From: Oscillatoriales cyanobacterium
GTDB taxonomy: Bacteria; Cyanobacteriota; Cyanobacteriia; Cyanobacteriales; Microcoleaceae
Length of the DNA stretch: 32,857 bases
Assembly (NCBI GenBank): GCA_004292745.1
Contig: RDXH01000010.1
Span: forward strand, 1 to 32,857
Reading direction: 5' to 3'
Positions 8,222-15,506 of the stretch are shown in pieces. Both the position numbers and the translations under genes were made by a program. The notes below the pieces were generated by a model. That model saw only the letters and a program-made list of their open reading frames with translations. It was not told where the DNA came from and did no database searches. Positions within the stretch are counted from its first letter, which is position 1. Each line of letters begins with the position of its first letter.

Positions 8222-8797
8222 ATGAAATCTAACTTTGAATCGGAACACAATCAGCATCACCAAGGTGGCGGGGATGCACTCGCTAGAAATCAAGCTCAAC
8301 ACCATCATGCTCAGGGGACTGTAACTACTATGACTTGCGATCGCTTTGAAATGCTCAGCGCCTACCTCGATGGCGAAGTCACTGCTGCCGAACGGCGGCA
8401 AGTTGAGGAATGGCTGGCAAATGACCCCGCTACTAAAGCTTTGTACTCGCGACTGCTAACTATGCAGCATAGTTTTCAGGCTCTTCCGATACCGGCTTCG
8501 GAACAATCGGCACAGGAGTTGGCCGCGAAGGTGTTGCAGCGAGTTGAACGCAAGCCGAAACGGATGATAGTCTGGGGTGGATGCGCGATCGCAGCTTTGT
8601 TTGTCGCGGTAGTGTCTGGTGTCAGTGGTAGTCGCCAATTGTTCGCTCCCCAGTTTGCTCAATCCCCCGTTAATCCTGAGTATGACGGTTTGGTGGTGGC
8701 ATTAAACGAGCCTGTGGTGGAGATTATTAATCCTAACGATTTGCTCCTGGGAGTGGATGCACCCGTGGTGGAGATTCCCAAATCTGGCCACAAGTAA
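8222..8797 (+). CDS. Membrane-anchored anti-sigma factor
   Basis: The protein (191 residues from 8222) has a cytoplasmic anti-sigma domain at about 37-85 with the signature FEMLSAYLDGEVTAAERRQV. One membrane segment follows at about 118-137 (IVWGGCAIAALFVAVVSG), then a periplasmic tail of about 50 residues. It lies 120 bp after the sigG-like gene on the same strand and should hold that sigma factor at the membrane. Two oddities. The usual zinc-binding His-x3-Cys-x2-Cys is absent: C39 remains but the second pair is replaced by NDPAT. The first 36 residues are His-rich (H9, H12, H13, H27-H29). Starting at the ATG at 8330 would remove that leader; the upstream start has a better purine-rich leader (AAGAAG). 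Confidence 0.85.
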   Translation: MKSNFESEHNQHHQGGGDALARNQAQHHHAQGTVTTMTCDRFEMLSAYLDGEVTAAERRQVEEWLANDPATKALYSRLLTMQHSFQALPIPASEQSAQELAAKVLQRVERKPKRMIVWGGCAIAALFVAVVSGVSGSRQLFAPQFAQSPVNPEYDGLVVALNEPVVEIINPNDLLLGVDAPVVEIPKSGHK

Positions 8798-8848
8798 GAG
8801 TTTTAGCTAAACAGATTCCATTGATTTTGCCTGAAAAACCCAAAACCG

Positions 8849-8881
8849 AAAGCGGCGACTTCTTCAAGAAGTCGCCGCTTT
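8849..8881. terminator. Strong rho-independent-type hairpin after the anti-sigma gene
   Basis: A 33-bp near-perfect palindrome has arms AAAGCGGCGACTTCTT and AAGAAGTCGCCGCTTT around a single C. That gives about 15 paired bases with a tiny loop. It lies 52 bp after the anti-sigma stop codon. The T-run after the stem is short on both strands. Confidence 0.75.
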
Positions 8882-9064
8882 GCACTACAAATTTCTCAAC
8901 AACCGCTGTTTTTTTCAAACAGATTTATAATAATTGGAAAACTTAGGTTTTTTACTGACACTTAAATTTATTGTGTTTCAAGTAAATACTTAAAACTATA
9001 GCAAAACATGAAACTATTGTCAATGATTTTTGCGTAATTTATCAAATTTCAAGGAAATAAAAGC

Positions 9065-9751
9065 GTGTCTGAGCCTAGCAATCACTACCAAACCCTAAAC
9101 GTCACCCCAACCGCAACACAAGCCGAGATTAAACAAGCCTACCGCCGTTTAGTCAAATTATTTCATCCAGATAGTAACAGCCAAACCGCCGGTCACGAAC
9201 AAATTGTCCGGCTGAATGCAGCCTACGAAATACTAGGAGATGCCCAGCAAAGACAATCCTACGATCGCCAAATTTGCGATCGCACCGTACAGCAAGCACA
9301 ACCCGTTTCCAACGAAAACATCAGCCGCCAGCAAACAGCCACTGCACGGGATGCCGACGAACACATGGAACAGTGGCTGATTAAAGTATACAAACCCGTG
9401 AATCGATTTCTCAACAACATATTAAAACCACTCAAAAAAGAAATTGACCAATTATCAGCAGACCCTTTTGATGACGAATTGATAGAAAATTTTCAAACCT
9501 ATCTCGAAGCCAGTCGCGAGTTTCTCAAACAAGCTCAAAAGTTTTTTCGTTCCATGCCTAATCCATCTAACGTGGCCGGAGTAGCCGCTCATCTTTACTA
9601 CTGCATCAATCAAGTCGGAGATGGCATAGAAGAATTACATTTATTTACCTTAAACTACGACGATCGGCACTTGCATACAGGTCAAGAACTGTTTAGAATT
9701 GCCACGAGACTGCGACGGGAAGCACAAGCTGAATTAAAAATAAAAGCTTAA
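9065..9751 (+). CDS. J-domain (DnaJ-like) protein
   Basis: The start is GTG at 9065 with an AAGGAA ribosome binding site about 8 nt upstream. Residues 7-70 form a J domain with HPD at 34-36 and the flanking helices KQAYRRLVKLFHPDSN and NAAYEILGDAQQRQSYDRQ, so it can stimulate an Hsp70 ATPase. There is no Gly/Phe linker, zinc finger or DnaJ C-terminal domain, which makes it a class III J protein. The remaining 150 residues are mostly helical and not familiar to me; they presumably choose the client. An AT-rich leader of about 180 bp precedes it and should hold its own promoter. Confidence 0.9.
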   Translation: MSEPSNHYQTLNVTPTATQAEIKQAYRRLVKLFHPDSNSQTAGHEQIVRLNAAYEILGDAQQRQSYDRQICDRTVQQAQPVSNENISRQQTATARDADEHMEQWLIKVYKPVNRFLNNILKPLKKEIDQLSADPFDDELIENFQTYLEASREFLKQAQKFFRSMPNPSNVAGVAAHLYYCINQVGDGIEELHLFTLNYDDRHLHTGQELFRIATRLRREAQAELKIKA

Positions 9752-9769
9752 AAAATTTAATTTTCTCTA

Positions 9770-9797
9770 CCTGCTACCTGCTTCCTGCTTCCTGCTT
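9770..9797. repeat. Heptamer tandem repeat CCTGCTT (4 units)
   Basis: Units CCTGCTA, CCTGCTT, CCTGCTT, CCTGCTT follow one another exactly, 18 bp after the J-protein stop codon. The period is the same as in the arrays at 2043, 14574, 15297 and 24388, but the unit sequence differs. Confidence 0.85.
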
Positions 9798-9896
9798 CTC
9801 CCCTTGGGGTACGGCGGTTTCATTCTTGGTAGGGGCCGTGCCAAGAGTGCCGGCCCTCCGAGTCCCCCAAATGCCCATAAAATCGTTTTCCTGCTT

Positions 9897-11390
9897 TCAA
9901 ATTCCAAAAAGAACTTGAATTCGTTTCCGAACTTTAAGAAAAGGAGTTTGTTCAAAAGAATCGTCATCCAACAATCCCAAATCTCTCAAAGCTTGTTGAC
10001 GTTCAGACAATTTGAGAGCAATTTGATCTGCTAAATTTGGCTGTTCTACTAATAATTTTTTCAAATCATGGCGTTCCACTACAAACAAAATTGAATCCGC
10101 GCTAGTTTTAACAGTCGCGGTTCTCGGAGTTCCCAACAGCAAAGATATTTCCCCAAAAAACTCCCCCTCGTGAAGCGTAGCAATATACTTACCAGTTTTT
10201 TGAGAAAGAACTTCTACAGACCCCGAAAGAATAATATAGAAAGAATCGCCTGGATCGTTTTCTTTGCAGACAACCTGTTCTGCTGGAAACAGTTGTCGGT
10301 AGCCATATTCAATTAATTGTCGTAGTTCTAAATCTGTACATTGTTCAAAATAAGTTACTCGTCGCAACAAATCGCGCAAATTCCAATTATTTAGAGACTT
10401 GGGTACAGACTGTTTCGGAGAGGTAAAACTACCATTTGATTCGGCTGAGTTTTGGACATGGTGCGGAAAAACTTTGCCATTGGAAATATCATTTTTGTGA
10501 TTTTCAAGTATTTTAGTTAATTCTTGCGGATTTCGCAGCCATAAATCCTGTTGAGGAAAAGGAATTTCGATGTTGCGGTTGCGAAATTCGTAATCAATTA
10601 AAAAATTGACTGCACTTTTGATAGCATCGCTTTCCTGCGGCTGGTCAGTCCAAATCAAAAGGTCAAAGTTTAAAGCATTATCTCCAAATCCGCGAAACCA
10701 AACTTTCGGAGAAGGATGTGACAAAACATTTGGTTCCTTCCTCGCAGCGACTAAGAGTGCTTCCGTAACTAAAACTGGATCGGTGCCGTAGGCAACCCCA
10801 ACGGGGATATGTAGCCGACACCGAGGGTCTCTATAACTCCAGTTAATAATGTTCGTTTCGACAAATTTAATATTGGGGATAATAACAAAAAGACCGTCAA
10901 TTGTTTTAATAATCGTGGAACGAATGGAAATATTTTCCACGGTTCCTAATAAATTGTCTATTTCAATAAAATCTCCTACTCTAATTTGGTGTTCAAATAG
11001 TAAAGTGAGACCGCTGATAAAGTTAGTGGCTAGATTTTGCAAGCCAAAGCCAAAACCAATACCCACAACCCCGGCTAGGACGGTTAAAGAAGTGAGGTTG
11101 ATGCCTGCGCCTTGCAGGACGATGATGCAGCCAAAAGTTGCCAAAATATAGCCAATTATGGTAGAAATTGCTTCTTGACTACCTCGATCTAATCCCATCC
11201 GAACTAGGAGGCTGCGCTTGATTCCTTCACTAAGAATGCGAGCTACAAAAAAGGAAACTATAGCTAGTAAAATTAGTTTGATGATGGCAGCAATGGAAAG
11301 ATGAGCATCCCCGACATAAAATAGTGGGGTCATCATCGCACCAGATAGTTGTTCAAAAAAATGTTGGGCTTTTACAGTAATCCAATTCAT
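9897..11390 (-). CDS. MscS-family mechanosensitive channel with C-terminal cyclic-nucleotide-binding domain
   Basis: The 497-residue inner-membrane protein has three predicted membrane segments (about 31-52, 75-97 and 103-130). The pore helix and its exit read VVGIGFGFGLQNLATNFISG, followed by the MscS beta-domain start IRVGDFIEID. The MscS C-terminal alpha/beta part ends near residue 285. After a linker of about 60 residues, a CNB domain occupies about 347-470, with GEFFGEISLLLGTPRTATV as the phosphate-binding cassette, including its Glu and Arg. This predicts a tension-gated channel tuned by cAMP or cGMP. Such fusions are known in cyanobacteria. It sits between the J-domain gene (convergent) and the PTPS gene (divergent). 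Confidence 0.95.
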   Translation of the reverse strand: MNWITVKAQHFFEQLSGAMMTPLFYVGDAHLSIAAIIKLILLAIVSFFVARILSEGIKRSLLVRMGLDRGSQEAISTIIGYILATFGCIIVLQGAGINLTSLTVLAGVVGIGFGFGLQNLATNFISGLTLLFEHQIRVGDFIEIDNLLGTVENISIRSTIIKTIDGLFVIIPNIKFVETNIINWSYRDPRCRLHIPVGVAYGTDPVLVTEALLVAARKEPNVLSHPSPKVWFRGFGDNALNFDLLIWTDQPQESDAIKSAVNFLIDYEFRNRNIEIPFPQQDLWLRNPQELTKILENHKNDISNGKVFPHHVQNSAESNGSFTSPKQSVPKSLNNWNLRDLLRRVTYFEQCTDLELRQLIEYGYRQLFPAEQVVCKENDPGDSFYIILSGSVEVLSQKTGKYIATLHEGEFFGEISLLLGTPRTATVKTSADSILFVVERHDLKKLLVEQPNLADQIALKLSERQQALRDLGLLDDDSFEQTPFLKVRKRIQVLFGI

Positions 11391-11656
11391 TAATATTGGG
11401 TAAGGGGTAATAGATGGTTGGGAACGGGTGATTAATTTTGGTTGTCATGGAACTGCAAATGGCTAATTATTGCAGAGTTTATCCGAAAAACTTCTACTTT
11501 AGAGTGTCCTGTGTTGCAAAAAAGTCGATCGCACTTTTTATGTCAAAGATTCCTAACCGATGGGCTAGCAACTGATGGGGAGAAGATGTTTGCTAGGGGT
11601 ACTTGATATCTGATATCTGTTTATAGAATTAATGTAAAATCTTGCACTATGCTCAA

Positions 11657-11677
11657 GAACAGGCAAGATGCCTGTTC
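11657..11677. repeat. Hairpin repeat GAACAGGCA/TGCCTGTTC
   Basis: A perfect 9-bp stem closes the 3-nt loop AGA. I recall this GAACAGGCAAGATGCCTGTTC motif as a dispersed repeat in filamentous cyanobacteria. It lies about 180 bp upstream of the PTPS gene. Confidence 0.7.
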
Positions 11678-11705
11678 CCCAAAGAGTAAATTTGATTGTG
11701 GGCTC

Positions 11706-11721
11706 GGCGGGATCTCCCGCC
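11706..11721. repeat. 16-bp palindrome GGCGGGATCTCCCGCC
   Basis: A perfect 7-bp inverted repeat has a 2-nt centre. It lies 28 bp after the GAACAGGCA hairpin, and the two probably form one dispersed repeat unit. Confidence 0.65.
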
Positions 11722-11858
11722 CCTTGCCCATATCTGGAAAATTGGTCGCAATTCATGTACAGCACCCTCAAAGTATCGAAAAATTCCAGCAAAAATTAGT
11801 TTATCCTTAAGAAGTAAGTCCTTTACAGAACTTTACAAGCTTACCCTACTTGACTTTT

Positions 11859-12731
11859 ATGCAGTGCATCATCAATCGTCGGGCACAGTTTTCGGCGAGT
11901 CATCGTTACTGGCTACCGGAGTTGAGCGAAGCCGAAAATTTTGAGCGGTTTGGCCCAACAGCCCGCGCACCGGGACATGGACACAATTACGTCCTGTATG
12001 TTTCTATGATAGGAGAACTTGATGAGTACGGCATGGTGTTGAACCTGTCTGATGTCAAGCACGTCATTAAGCGGGAAGTTACCAACCATCTCGATTTTTC
12101 CTACCTTAACGAAGCATGGCCGGAATTTCAGCAGACTTTGCCGACTACCGAAAACATCGCACGGGAAATTTGGCGGAGACTAGCTCCTCATTTACCTGTG
12201 AGCAAAATTCAATTGTTTGAACACCCAGAACTTTGGGCCGAATATTTAGGAAACGGAATGGAAGCTTATCTAACTGTGTCTACTCATTTTAGCGCCGCCC
12301 ACCGGTTAGCTCGTCCAGATTTGAGCTGGGAAGAAAATTCGGAAATTTACGGCAAGTGCGCTCGTCCTCATGGTCACGGTCACAACTATCATTTAGATGT
12401 GACGGTGAAAGGGGAAATTGATGGGCGGACTGGTATGATTGCGGATTTGGGAGCTTTGCAAAAGGCTATTGATGATTATGTTGTTGAACCGTTGGATCAT
12501 ACTTTTTTAAATAAGGATATTGCTTATTTTGAAAATGTTGTACCGACTGCGGAAAATATTGCGGTTCGTATTTGCCAATTATTACGATCGCCCGTTCGTG
12601 AATTGGGAGCCGAGTTGTACAAAATTAAGCTGACTGAAAGCCCCAATAATAGTTGTGAAATTTACTCCGCTGATTTAGAGGAATTGGTGAGTGAAAGTCA
12701 GCAGCAGTCAGGGGTTTTGGTTGGGGTTTGA
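11859..12731 (+). CDS. Two-domain 6-pyruvoyl-tetrahydropterin synthase / QueD-family protein
   Basis: Two PTPS domains are fused in tandem (290 residues from the ATG at 11859; a TTG at 11850 is less likely). Family members convert dihydroneopterin triphosphate for pterin or queuosine synthesis. The second domain (about 137-280) is complete: zinc ligands H148, H173 and H175, catalytic C167 (YGKCARPHGHGHNY), D213-H214 (PLDHTFLN) and E260 (LTESP). The first domain keeps zinc ligands H15, H40 and H42 and E121, but has Thr34 in place of the catalytic Cys and Phe80 in place of the catalytic His (HLDFSYLN). It is probably structural or regulatory. The stop codon lies inside a relict IS right end, so the last residues may not be ancestral. 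Whether it serves queuosine or cyanopterin synthesis is not visible. Confidence 0.92.
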   Translation: MQCIINRRAQFSASHRYWLPELSEAENFERFGPTARAPGHGHNYVLYVSMIGELDEYGMVLNLSDVKHVIKREVTNHLDFSYLNEAWPEFQQTLPTTENIAREIWRRLAPHLPVSKIQLFEHPELWAEYLGNGMEAYLTVSTHFSAAHRLARPDLSWEENSEIYGKCARPHGHGHNYHLDVTVKGEIDGRTGMIADLGALQKAIDDYVVEPLDHTFLNKDIAYFENVVPTAENIAVRICQLLRSPVRELGAELYKIKLTESPNNSCEIYSADLEELVSESQQQSGVLVGV

Positions 12732-12764
12732 CATCTCCCCGGTCTAAAGACACGGGGATTCTAA
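12728..12764 (-). mobile_element. Relict right end of an IS200/IS605 element
   Basis: Read on the minus strand, this 37-bp segment matches the right end of the TnpB element: both carry GAATCCCCGTG, an A/T-containing loop, CCGGGG and a final GATGTCAA. The hairpin arms CCCCG/CGGGG are preserved. No tnpB or left end remains beside it. The TGA stop codon of the PTPS gene (12729-12731) lies inside the terminal TTGACATC. Confidence 0.75.
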
Positions 12765-12781
12765 ACTGTTGCGTAGTGGCA

Positions 12782-13028
12782 GGATAAATCCCATTGGTGT
12801 CAACAATCGCCTGAAACCCTTGGTATCTCTCGTTCATAGCCAAGTCTAGATCCCCCTCTAAATCCCCACCCCCCCCTGCCCCCCCAAGGGGGGATGGGGG
12901 AAGGGGGACGAAAGAGAAGACTCCTGTCCCCCCCTTCTTAAGGGGGGCTAGGGGGGGATCTGGCCTTAATGGTCAAACAGCAGTCTGTGACAGGGTTTGA
13001 CGTTAAGTTGATACTAATGGATAAATCC
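12782..13028. mobile_element. MITE-like dispersed repeat, copy 1
   Basis: About 247 bp are bounded by imperfect inverted repeats (GGATAAATCCCATTGGTGTCAAC and its near-complement ending in TAATGGATAAATCC). Inside are the phrases CAACAATCGCCTGAAA, TATCTCTCGTTCA and a G-rich TTCTTAAGGGGGG block, all shared in the same order with copy 2 at 22677-22894. It encodes no transposase, so it would move only with help from elsewhere. A short minus-strand peptide reading (MNERYQGFQAIV) comes from the repeat and is not taken as a gene. Confidence 0.75.
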
Positions 13029-13302
13029 GTACCACTACGCTTTTTAGTTTTGGTTTCCCAGATACTGAAACTACTTGACAGTGAAATTGCCAGAGTGTAC
13101 TATAAAAGTAGTATACAAAAATAACAACATGAGACTGAAGAGTTGGGAGTCTCCCCGCAGCGAAGGCAGAAACTCCAAAGGTAAAGGTGGCTCCGCCAGA
13201 GTTCGACAGCTAAAAAAACAACAGCAAACTTTGCGGAAAAAATTAAAAGCCCAAAACCCTCAATCCGGCGATCGCCAAAACTACACACAAAACAACAAAA
13301 AC
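13029..13302. other. Intergenic stretch with a long uninterpreted open frame
   Basis: This covers 274 bp between MITE-like copy 1 and a terminator hairpin. A plus-strand frame is open from 13075 to 13467 (a possible ATG lies at 13129) and would give a Lys/Arg/Gln-rich peptide. It runs through the terminator hairpin and overlaps the end of the opposite gene, which argues against coding. I see no RNA gene. Confidence 0.35.
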
Positions 13303-13334
13303 AAAGGGAAGGAAACTCACATTTCCTTCCCTTT
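13303..13334 (-). terminator. Terminator of the small membrane-protein gene
   Basis: Stem AAAGGGAAGGAAA / TTTCCTTCCCTTT (13 bp) with a 6-nt loop. On the minus strand it is followed by TGTTTTTGTTG, a good U-tract, so it most likely ends transcription of the gene at 13433-13741, about 100 bp away. The plus-strand tail (TGTGAT) is poor. Confidence 0.7.
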
Positions 13335-13432
13335 TGTGATATTTGCCTCAGCTCATTCCGATTACAAAACCTCATGGGATGTGTGGAAACTCAGTCGCTT
13401 CAGCGCTGAGAGGAAACAAGACTCAAGGGACT

Positions 13433-13741
13433 TTAGTCGCCGTGGATATAGGGAGGATTTTTTTTAGATAGGTTGTTGAGTGTGGGTAACTGAGGTCGAG
13501 AAGACTGAGGGGGGAGATAGTATTCGGGAGCAGGTGCCGGCTGTTCGGCTCCTGAGCGGTAACTCTGCCAGAATCTCAGGGCGATCGCCACCCCAGCGGT
13601 ACCTAGCCCAAAAGCCAATAAAGAGCCACTAGCACCAATACTGCCGATCGCTGCATCGACAACACCCACTGTCACAACAAAGCTGGTAATAGGATCTCTA
13701 CGGTAAGCAGACCTTAAAAATCGCGTCCATGAAGCATTCAT
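13433..13741 (-). CDS. Small conserved cyanobacterial membrane protein
   Basis: The 102-residue protein opens MNASWTRFLRSAYRRDPITS and then has one long or two short hydrophobic segments (about 20-57: SFVVTVGVVDAAIGSIGASG and AFGLGTAGVAIALRF). A Pro/Gln/Ser-rich cytoplasmic or lumenal tail follows. I recognise the N-terminal pattern from cyanobacterial conserved hypothetical proteins but know no function. It stands alone with its own terminator and no partner gene on its strand. Confidence 0.75.
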   Translation of the reverse strand: MNASWTRFLRSAYRRDPITSFVVTVGVVDAAIGSIGASGSLLAFGLGTAGVAIALRFWQSYRSGAEQPAPAPEYYLPPQSSRPQLPTLNNLSKKNPPYIHGD

Positions 13742-14253
13742 TGCTGTTTACTCTTTTCTATATTTATCTACAATCTGCTATACAAATACTAGACTTGTCT
13801 CGACATTTGCTTCTTACTTCATCGGGAGCATGGGAGCGGCTATCCCTCAGTAAGCTTTCACGGTTTAGCCAACCGCGATACGCCAGTTGCTCCACTTGGG
13901 GACACCCCAAGACCGCACTGGCTTAAATTAATCGCTCTAAAGCTGAGACCTGGCAGAACATTCGGGATTTCTAGCTCAAATACTAGCTTAACCTAGATTA
14001 ACATTCTCGCCTGTGGGGCATTGTACGGGAGTCCGGTCAAATTGCCAACCTTGTCAAATCAATTTTTTGCCCGATCGACACATGATAATCCAGCTCTGCC
14101 TTTGTGAGAACAGATATCCCAAGACACACAAGTCTCTGATATTGTTTCTTTTGAATATTCTCATCAATTCGAGAACTGGTTACAGTCAACAGAGAACTCA
14201 CACCGACTATTCCCTGGCGATCGAGCCGATGTGACGCTGACAGCACGCTAAAA
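13742..14253. other. Long intergenic region with one structured repeat
   Basis: About 510 bp lie between the start of the small membrane protein and the end of the HLIP gene. It holds a hairpin repeat at 13882-13922 and a small CGGTT/AACCG hairpin at 13861-13875. Overlapping ORFs of about 70 codons at 14013-14246 on both strands have no recognisable protein character. No tRNA or other RNA gene could be folded by eye. Confidence 0.4.
13882..13922. repeat. Dispersed hairpin repeat (CTTGGGG/CCCCAAG core)
   Basis: The inner stem CTTGGGG/CCCCAAG closes the loop ACA. The outer stem GCCAGT/ACTGGC encloses it with an asymmetric internal loop. I recall near-identical GCCAGTTGCTCCACTTGGGG units as dispersed repeats in several cyanobacteria. 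It could also act as a terminator, but no gene ends close by. Confidence 0.6.
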
Positions 14254-14424
14254 TTAGTTGAGGCCTAACCAGGACAGTAAGCCCTGCCCTGTGGCATACT
14301 CGATCGCCAAAGTGAAGATAAAGCCGATCATCGCAGCTCTACCGTTGAGCCTTTCGGCGTAGTTGTTGAAGCCAAATTTTGGCTGTGACAGTTTCGGAGT
14401 TATGGTGGGTTGTATTGGTGTCAT
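14254..14424 (-). CDS. hli: High-light-inducible protein (HLIP/Scp family)
   Basis: This 56-residue one-helix protein is short enough to be missed by common ORF cut-offs. It carries the family signature FGFNNYAERLNGRAAMIGFI at 17-36, with E24, N27 and R29 as the pigment-binding motif (ExxNGRxAM), then a membrane helix continuing through IFTLAIEYATGQGLL and a WLGL end. HLIPs bind chlorophyll and carotenoid in the thylakoid and protect photosystem II assembly under light stress. A GAGG ribosome binding site precedes the ATG by about 12 nt. The upstream region has one TTTACAAT half-site like the high-light element HLR1, but not the required tandem pair. It forms no operon with its neighbours. 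Confidence 0.95.
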   Translation of the reverse strand: MTPIQPTITPKLSQPKFGFNNYAERLNGRAAMIGFIFTLAIEYATGQGLLSWLGLN

Positions 14425-14573
14425 TGCTTTAATTGCCTCTGTGTGCCTAGTATCTAAATGTGAAATCCAATGTTAGTTACAATTCTTAAACGTTTCTTCT
14501 CCCATTGTAAAGAGGTTTGTGAAAGTTGACAAAATACCTAGATTTTTAGAAGCGGTTAACCCGCCATAAATCA

Positions 14574-14601
14574 ATTTGAGATTTGAGATTTGAGATTGAA
14601 G
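14574..14601. repeat. Heptamer tandem repeat ATTTGAG (3 units plus one variant)
   Basis: Three exact ATTTGAG units are followed by a diverged ATTGAAG. It lies between the divergent HLIP and DUF3611 genes. Confidence 0.75.
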
Positions 14602-14706
14602 AATTAAAGAATTGCTCCCACGGCTTAATACCCTAAACTCTTTTGGTCCCCAGTCCCTGCTACCAAAAACTCCTAGCTAAACCTAACCAGTTACACTGCT
14701 GCATAT

Positions 14707-15297
14707 ATGACAAATCAGTTAGATACAGATAATCTTCCCCTAGCGGCACAGCGAGTTGCCTTTGCCCTGCGGACTGCGGGCTGGACTTGCTTCTGGGTCC
14801 AAGCAGTGCTGGGCGTGGTGGCGGGGCTAATTTTGCTGCTGGCAGTCCCGTCTGCCCTGTCGAGTGGTGCCTCCGCTACGAGCCAGACCAGTGCTGGAAC
14901 CGGCGGAGGTGTATTGTTGGCTGTGTGCGGGCTGTTAGCCCTCGGCTACAGCGCCTATCGGGCTTTTCGGTTTACTCGCTTGTCTAAAGAACTGCGATCG
15001 CCAGCCACCGGTGTCCGCCCCAAAAAGGCAGACACAATTCAAGAAGTACGATTAACACTGATGAGTAATTTGTCGGGGATGCTGCTGACGCTGCTGGGAG
15101 CAGAAGCGATCGGTGGTACATTGTTCGTCAAATCTATATCTCAGCCCCAAGTTTTGTTCGGTGCAGCCGTCGATTTCAGTCGGTTCATTCAGCCCCTCGA
15201 TATATTTGTAGTGCTGGCAAACATTCACGCTACTTTAGCCCACTTTGTGGGGATAGTCGGAGCTCTGTGGTTGCTCGATCGCATCAACAAGCAGTAG
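14707..15297 (+). CDS. DUF3611 family membrane protein
   Basis: The 196-residue protein has about four hydrophobic segments: AGWTCFWVQAVLGVVAGLIL, then a region near GGGVLLAVCGLLALGYSAY, then SNLSGMLLTLLGAEAIGG, then IFVVLANIHATLAHFVGIVG. The RAGWTCFW-type start and the LANIHATLAHFVG end are what I know from DUF3611, which occurs in cyanobacteria and plant chloroplasts. The molecular function is unknown; a plastid or thylakoid membrane role is inferred from that distribution. The last G of its TAG stop codon is the first base of the GTTATTA heptamer array. Confidence 0.88.
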   Translation: MTNQLDTDNLPLAAQRVAFALRTAGWTCFWVQAVLGVVAGLILLLAVPSALSSGASATSQTSAGTGGGVLLAVCGLLALGYSAYRAFRFTRLSKELRSPATGVRPKKADTIQEVRLTLMSNLSGMLLTLLGAEAIGGTLFVKSISQPQVLFGAAVDFSRFIQPLDIFVVLANIHATLAHFVGIVGALWLLDRINKQ

Positions 15298-15331
15298 TTA
15301 TTAGTTATAAGTTATTGGTTATTAGTTATTG
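15297..15331. repeat. Heptamer tandem repeat GTTATTA/GTTATTG (5 units)
   Basis: The five units are GTTATTA, GTTATAA, GTTATTG, GTTATTA and GTTATTG. The array begins at the last base of the DUF3611 stop codon. It is the third plus-strand gene in the window followed within 50 bp by a heptamer array. Confidence 0.85.
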
Positions 15332-15506
15332 GTGAGGCAAGAGCCCAAGCATGAATCACCAGTTACCAATCCCCAGCGACCACTTCATCAATAGCAAATC
15401 AAGGGAGCTTAGCCCTACTGGACTCTCCCCCTAATGGCATCCGGAATCAGTACCAACTTGTCGAATAAGTTACTCAGATACCTTGTAGTAAAACAACATA
15501 AATATC

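Larger units (their letters stand above)
11391..11858. other. Divergent intergenic region with dispersed hairpins
   Basis: About 470 bp lie between the channel gene and the PTPS gene. Two compact palindromes (11657-11677 and 11706-11721) occupy its middle. A weakly palindromic TATCTGATATCTG repeat is seen near 11608. No ORF with coding character is present. Promoters for both genes must be here. Confidence 0.45.

Noticed and set aside
12625-12843. Minus-strand peptide starting MAMNERYQGF
   Set aside because: It is read from the MITE-like copy, the relict IS end and the PTPS gene's antisense strand, so it is a by-product of repeats.
13075-13467. 130-codon plus-strand ORF
   Set aside because: It runs through a strong terminator hairpin and overlaps the end of the opposite gene; the Lys/Gln-rich product matches no family I know.
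14013-14246. Overlapping ORFs of about 70 codons on both strands
   Set aside because: Neither has coding character, and the two are antisense to each other in an intergenic region.
14425-14560. HLR1 high-light element upstream of the HLIP gene
   Set aside because: Only one TTTACAAT half-site is visible; the second copy at the required spacing is missing.
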